A stretch of 8,518 nucleotides of DNA from Spirochaetaceae bacterium (GTDB lineage Bacteria > Spirochaetota > Spirochaetia > Treponematales > Breznakiellaceae). A program made the position numbers and the translations under genes. How positions within the stretch are numbered: the first letter of the stretch is position 1; each line of letters opens with the position of its first letter. The stretch is taken from positions 1 to 8,518 of the forward strand of contig JAISZQ010000226.1 in the NCBI GenBank assembly GCA_031269165.1. Reading direction: 5' to 3'. Positions 6,327-8,518 of this stretch are shown piece by piece. The notes under the pieces are model-generated. The model made no database searches. It saw only the letters and a list, made by a program, of their open reading frames with translations, and was not told where the DNA came from.

Positions 6327-6494
6327 GAGCCTGTTCCAAAACACGAGCGAGTTTTGACAGGCTGAGCTAAAGCATTGCAGTTTCTGGGGCTTAAAAGCCC
6401 TTCGCTGAAGCCGGGCTAAAGCTGGGCTTTAGCCTTACGAAACTGCGCTTTTTAAAGGTTGCTGTTCCAAAACTTGATGTTTTGGAACAGCCTC
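6327..6494. repeat. 168-bp MITE-like element with CCTGTTCCAAAAC ends
   Basis: The terminal inverted repeats are GAGCCTGTTCCAAAAC (6327-6342) and GTTTTGGAACAGCCTC (6479-6494), matching at 15 of 16 positions. Each end is itself a hairpin: 6328-6342 with 6351-6363, and a perfect 13-bp stem 6461-6473 with 6479-6491. Inside are GCAGTTTC/GAAACTGC (6377-6384, 6439-6446), the palindrome GGGCTTAAAAGCCC (6387-6400), and GGCTAAAGC/GCTTTAGCC (6414-6422, 6426-6434). The element is thus nested palindromes throughout with no coding potential. It fills almost the whole gap between dctM and the dehydrogenase and touches the latter's Shine-Dalgarno sequence (6321-6326). Confidence 0.8.
6461..6491 (-). terminator. 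Perfect 13-bp hairpin after dctM
   Basis: GCTGTTCCAAAAC and its exact complement are separated by five bases, 23 bp beyond the dctM stop. In RNA it is a strong stem and may stop or slow transcription, or shield the dctM mRNA 3' end. Only a broken T/A stretch (AACCTTTAAAAA) follows, so read-through into the dehydrogenase remains plausible. It is also the right end of the palindromic element. Confidence 0.45.
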
Positions 6495-6514
6495 CTTTAT
6501 GCGAACATTCGGCC

Positions 6515-7798
6515 TCATTTCAGAAACAGCGTCGGCAAAAACATTGAAGTCTGCGGTATATAGGTTATCACCATCAGGCATACGATCATCGCAATGATAA
6601 AGGGGATGATGCCTCCCGTCACCGTTTCAAGCGGTTCTTGGCCGATGCGGGCCGCGACGAACAGATTGATGCCCAGAGGCGGCGTGATAAAGCCGATGGC
6701 CAGGTTCACCACCATGATGAGGCCGAAATGAATCGGGCTCATGCCCAGCGAGAGAGCCACAGGCAACAAAATAGGGGCCAGCACCATCATTGCTGGTGTC
6801 GTATCCATAAAACAACCGACTATCAAAAGGAAAATGTTGATAAGCAACAGGATAATGATGGGGTTATCGCTCACGCCGAGAATCGACTGGGTGATAAGTT
6901 GCGGTATCTGTTCGATGGTGAGGATTTTGGTAAAGGCGGTGGCGCAACCGAGGATAACCATCGTGGTGCCCGTGGTTGAACAGGCGTTTCCGATAGCGCC
7001 GAGGAGTTTTTTAAGCGGCAATTCGCGGTGAATGAAAAAACCGCAGATAAAGGCGTATACCGCCGCGACTGCCGCCGCTTCCGTGGGGGTGAAAAAGCCG
7101 CCGTAAATACCGCCGAGAATGATGACCGGGTTGATCAGCGCCCATTTTCCTTCCCAGATTGTTTTGAGACCGTATTTCCAACTGAATTTTTGCCCGTCTC
7201 CTTTCCATCCTTGTTTTTTGCAGTAAAAGTAACAATAGCCGATCAGTACAAGGCCGATGAGCATGCCGGGGAGAAAGCCCGCCAAAAAAAGGCTGCTGAT
7301 TGAGGTCCCGGTAGAGACGCCGTAAATGACCATCGGGATACTGGGCGGAATGATAACGCCGATACTCCCCGCACACGCGATCAGCGCGAGCGTAAACTTT
7401 TTGCTGTAGCCTTTTTCGAGCATGGTCGGTACGACCATTGAGCCGACGGCGGCGACGGTGGCCGGGCCGGAACCCGAAACGGCGGCAAAGAACATACAAA
7501 CCGTGACGGTAACGATGGCAAGACCGCCGTATGCCCGCCCGAAAAAGGCACCGCACACGTTCAATATTCGCCGCGATACGCCGCCTTCTCCCATGAGTTC
7601 TCCCGCGAGGATAAACAGCGGTATCGCCATTATGGGAAACGAATCACAGCCGGTTACCAGGGCTTGCGCCACATAACCGAGCGTAAGCTGGCCTCCCGCG
7701 ATGATCGCTGTTGCCGCGGAAAGACCGATAGCGATACCGACCGGCACGTTCAAAATCAAAAAGACAATCAAACTGATAAATAAAACCGCGCTAACCAT
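6515..7798 (-). CDS. dctM: TRAP transporter large membrane subunit, DctM family
   Basis: Main transport subunit of a tripartite ATP-independent periplasmic (TRAP) transporter in the inner membrane. It moves an organic acid or related anionic solute inward using an ion gradient. The 427 residues are nearly all hydrophobic with about 11-12 membrane segments, the usual DctM size. Family signatures are in order: NVPVGIAIGLS (17-27), MAIPLFILAGELM (57-69), SGSGPATVAAVGS (108-120), GVIIPPSIPMVIYG (147-160), GGFFTPTEAAAVA (233-245), GCFMDTTPAMMVLAPILLP (328-346) and GFITPPLGINLFV (369-381). AAGGGGG at 7805-7811 gives a Shine-Dalgarno sequence six bases before the ATG. The ATG lies within the end of dctQ (8-bp overlap), which implies translational coupling. 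It is full length. Substrate cannot be read from this subunit, because the binding protein sets specificity and is not in the window. Confidence 0.96.
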   Translation of the reverse strand: MVSAVLFISLIVFLILNVPVGIAIGLSAATAIIAGGQLTLGYVAQALVTGCDSFPIMAIPLFILAGELMGEGGVSRRILNVCGAFFGRAYGGLAIVTVTVCMFFAAVSGSGPATVAAVGSMVVPTMLEKGYSKKFTLALIACAGSIGVIIPPSIPMVIYGVSTGTSISSLFLAGFLPGMLIGLVLIGYCYFYCKKQGWKGDGQKFSWKYGLKTIWEGKWALINPVIILGGIYGGFFTPTEAAAVAAVYAFICGFFIHRELPLKKLLGAIGNACSTTGTTMVILGCATAFTKILTIEQIPQLITQSILGVSDNPIIILLLINIFLLIVGCFMDTTPAMMVLAPILLPVALSLGMSPIHFGLIMVVNLAIGFITPPLGINLFVAARIGQEPLETVTGGIIPFIIAMIVCLMVITYIPQTSMFLPTLFLK

Positions 7799-8282
7799 GA
7801 GAGGCCCCCTTCCGTAATTCTTTTATCCTGAACATAATCGTCTGTATCTGCCGGATAGACGTTAAGATAAACCCGACAAAGGGCGCGGCATAGACCACCG
7901 CAATCGGCAGGTGTATCGCGGGGCTTTGCTGTTTCAGTATTATTTGTTTTTTTACCAGTTCAAACGAGGTGAAAATAATAAAAATTGCAAAGGCGAGAAA
8001 CAACAAGTCGCCGAGAATAACGACAAACGGGCGAATCTTTTTGGGAAATATGGCCAAAAACGCCTCTATCCTGATATGCTTTACAATTTTCGCGCCGTAG
8101 CTTATGCCAAAGTATATCAGCCAGATAAATATATAACGGGCCAGTTCTTCAGACCAGTAGAGGGACTGCGAGAATACCCGCCGCATAATTACCTGCACAA
8201 ACAACAGGATCGTCATAATAGACATAAGCGTAATACATATACTTATTTCAAAATAATCATCAAGCCATTTCAACCATTTCAT
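7791..8282 (-). CDS. dctQ: TRAP transporter small membrane subunit, DctQ family
   Basis: Small four-helix integral membrane subunit that pairs with DctM in the inner membrane and is needed for TRAP transport. At 163 residues it is of normal size. Membrane helices are at about 12-34, 50-66, 86-109 and 125-145. The family hallmark MRRVFSQSLYWSEELARYIFIW (33-54) matches the usual R-x-x-F...SL-x-WSEELAR-x-x-F-x-W pattern. The start is the first ATG after a weak AGGGAAG about 8-9 bases upstream. It overlaps dctM by 8 bp (ATGGTTAG). The DNA here is visibly more AT-rich than the aldolase, rhaA and lipoprotein genes, partly because of Ile/Phe/Lys-rich codons. In most TRAP operons dctP precedes dctQ; it would be beyond the window end or elsewhere. 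Confidence 0.93.
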   Translation of the reverse strand: MKWLKWLDDYFEISICITLMSIMTILLFVQVIMRRVFSQSLYWSEELARYIFIWLIYFGISYGAKIVKHIRIEAFLAIFPKKIRPFVVILGDLLFLAFAIFIIFTSFELVKKQIILKQQSPAIHLPIAVVYAAPFVGFILTSIRQIQTIMFRIKELRKGASHG

Positions 8283-8296
8283 GTTCTTGCTTCCCT

Positions 8297-8317
8297 ATCA
8301 ATGTTACATCAATGTTA
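8297..8317 (-). repeat. Tandem 11-bp repeat before dctQ
   Basis: On the minus strand TAACATTGAT occurs twice (8308-8317 and 8297-8306) with an 11-base period, about one DNA helical turn, just upstream of the dctQ ribosome-binding region. Such spacing could be a regulator site on one face of the helix. It may equally be a chance slippage duplication. Confidence 0.35.
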
Positions 8318-8325
8318 AATTCGCT

Positions 8326-8343
8326 TTCCCAAACGTTTTGGAA
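8326..8343. promoter_or_regulatory. Possible operator palindrome upstream of dctQ
   Basis: TTCCCAAACGTTTTGGAA is an 18-bp palindrome with one mismatched pair and a central CG, the layout of many LacI-family operators. It lies 44-61 bp upstream of the dctQ start, a usual place for a repressor site. A weak promoter guess overlaps this area (minus-strand TTGAAA near 8377 with TATGGG near 8352). Caution: TTTTGGAA also resembles the ends of the 6327-6494 element, so it may be a repeat remnant. Confidence 0.35.
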
Positions 8344-8386
8344 AAGCCCCCATAAGAGTCTGTTCAAAATCTTTTCAAAGCCTGTT

Positions 8387-8435
8387 AAAAAACCCAGCAA
8401 AAGGGGGAATCGGCAAATTGCCGCGCCTTCCCCCT
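8387..8435 (-). terminator. Terminator-like hairpin upstream of dctQ
   Basis: On the minus strand AGGGGGAA (8428-8435) pairs with TTCCCCCT (8402-8409) around an inner CGGC/GCCG stem (8420-8423, 8411-8414). T-runs follow (8399-8402 and six T at 8387-8392). This is the best intrinsic-terminator candidate in the window. It would end a transcript entering from beyond 8518, separating any upstream gene from dctQM, or act as a leader attenuator. Confidence 0.55.
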
Positions 8436-8518
8436 CGCTCCAGCCCGCTCTCCGGTCGATATGTCCGCGCCTAAAGGCGCGTCCACACCTCCCTCCGTTT
8501 GGTCATCCGCTACCCCCT
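8436..8518. other. Edge sequence without a recognised gene
   Basis: A minus-strand frame stays open from the window edge (8516) to a TAA at 8385-8387, 43 codons rich in Gly/Ala/Arg and ending SPFCWVF, but it matches no family I know. It runs through the terminator-like hairpin. CGCGCC-TAAA-GGCGCG at 8467-8482 is a further hairpin. I read the stretch as non-coding repeat or the far end of an unknown upstream gene. Confidence 0.3.

Noticed and set aside
8385..8516. Minus-strand open frame running in from the window edge, considered as the C-terminus of DctP
   Set aside because: The peptide (GVADDQTEGG...SPFCWVF) has no DctP features and the frame runs through a terminator-like hairpin. Only sequence beyond the edge could decide.

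Overview
The window looks like chromosome from a moderately GC-rich, repeat-laden bacterium. A treponeme-like spirochaete is my best guess. The pointers are a Gly-rich lipoprotein with GG-x-ISGNTA repeats, short GA-rich 'AATGGAGAATTGAAAA' tracts, CATTGCGAG...GAAGCAATCC palindromes, and 'CCTGTTCCAAAAC' repeats between genes. I recall these mainly from termite-gut and related treponemes. The assignment is inference, because no rRNA or other phylogenetic marker is present. All five genes I accept are on the minus strand, so transcription runs from high to low coordinates.

Layout in transcription order: (i) 8518-8283 is a leader with a terminator-like hairpin, a palindrome with a central CG (possible operator) and an 11-bp tandem repeat. 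(ii) 8282-6515 holds dctQ and dctM, the small and large membrane subunits of a TRAP transporter, overlapping by 8 bp; no solute-binding protein (DctP) is seen. (iii) 6494-6327 is a 168-bp palindromic element with 16-bp terminal inverted repeats. It fills nearly all of the gap between dctM and the next gene and touches that gene's Shine-Dalgarno sequence. (iv) 6313-5375 is a D-2-hydroxyacid dehydrogenase. (v) 5374-5000 is non-coding and hairpin-rich. (vi) 4999-3560 is a class II aldolase of the rhamnulose-1-phosphate aldolase type. It carries two in-frame insertions of one palindromic repeat family. (vii) 3538-2261 is L-rhamnose isomerase (rhaA), 21 bp after the aldolase. (viii) 2260-1680 is a patchwork of two interleaved repeat families. 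(ix) 1617-184 is a lipoprotein with a predicted beta-helix. (x) 183-1 is a run of stem-loops.

Functionally, the aldolase and isomerase form a catabolic pair for L-rhamnose or a similar 6-deoxy sugar, ending in DHAP and lactaldehyde. The TRAP transporter and dehydrogenase may serve the same or a linked substrate, but no kinase, regulator or binding protein is in the window, so the substrate is open. The most interesting signal is the repeat family with 18-bp perfect inverted ends (GCCACCTGCCGTGGAGGC). It occurs between genes after rhaA and twice inside the aldolase reading frame, where it is translated as extra Pro/Gly-rich peptide without breaking the frame. This resembles the protein-invading palindromic elements known from Rickettsia.
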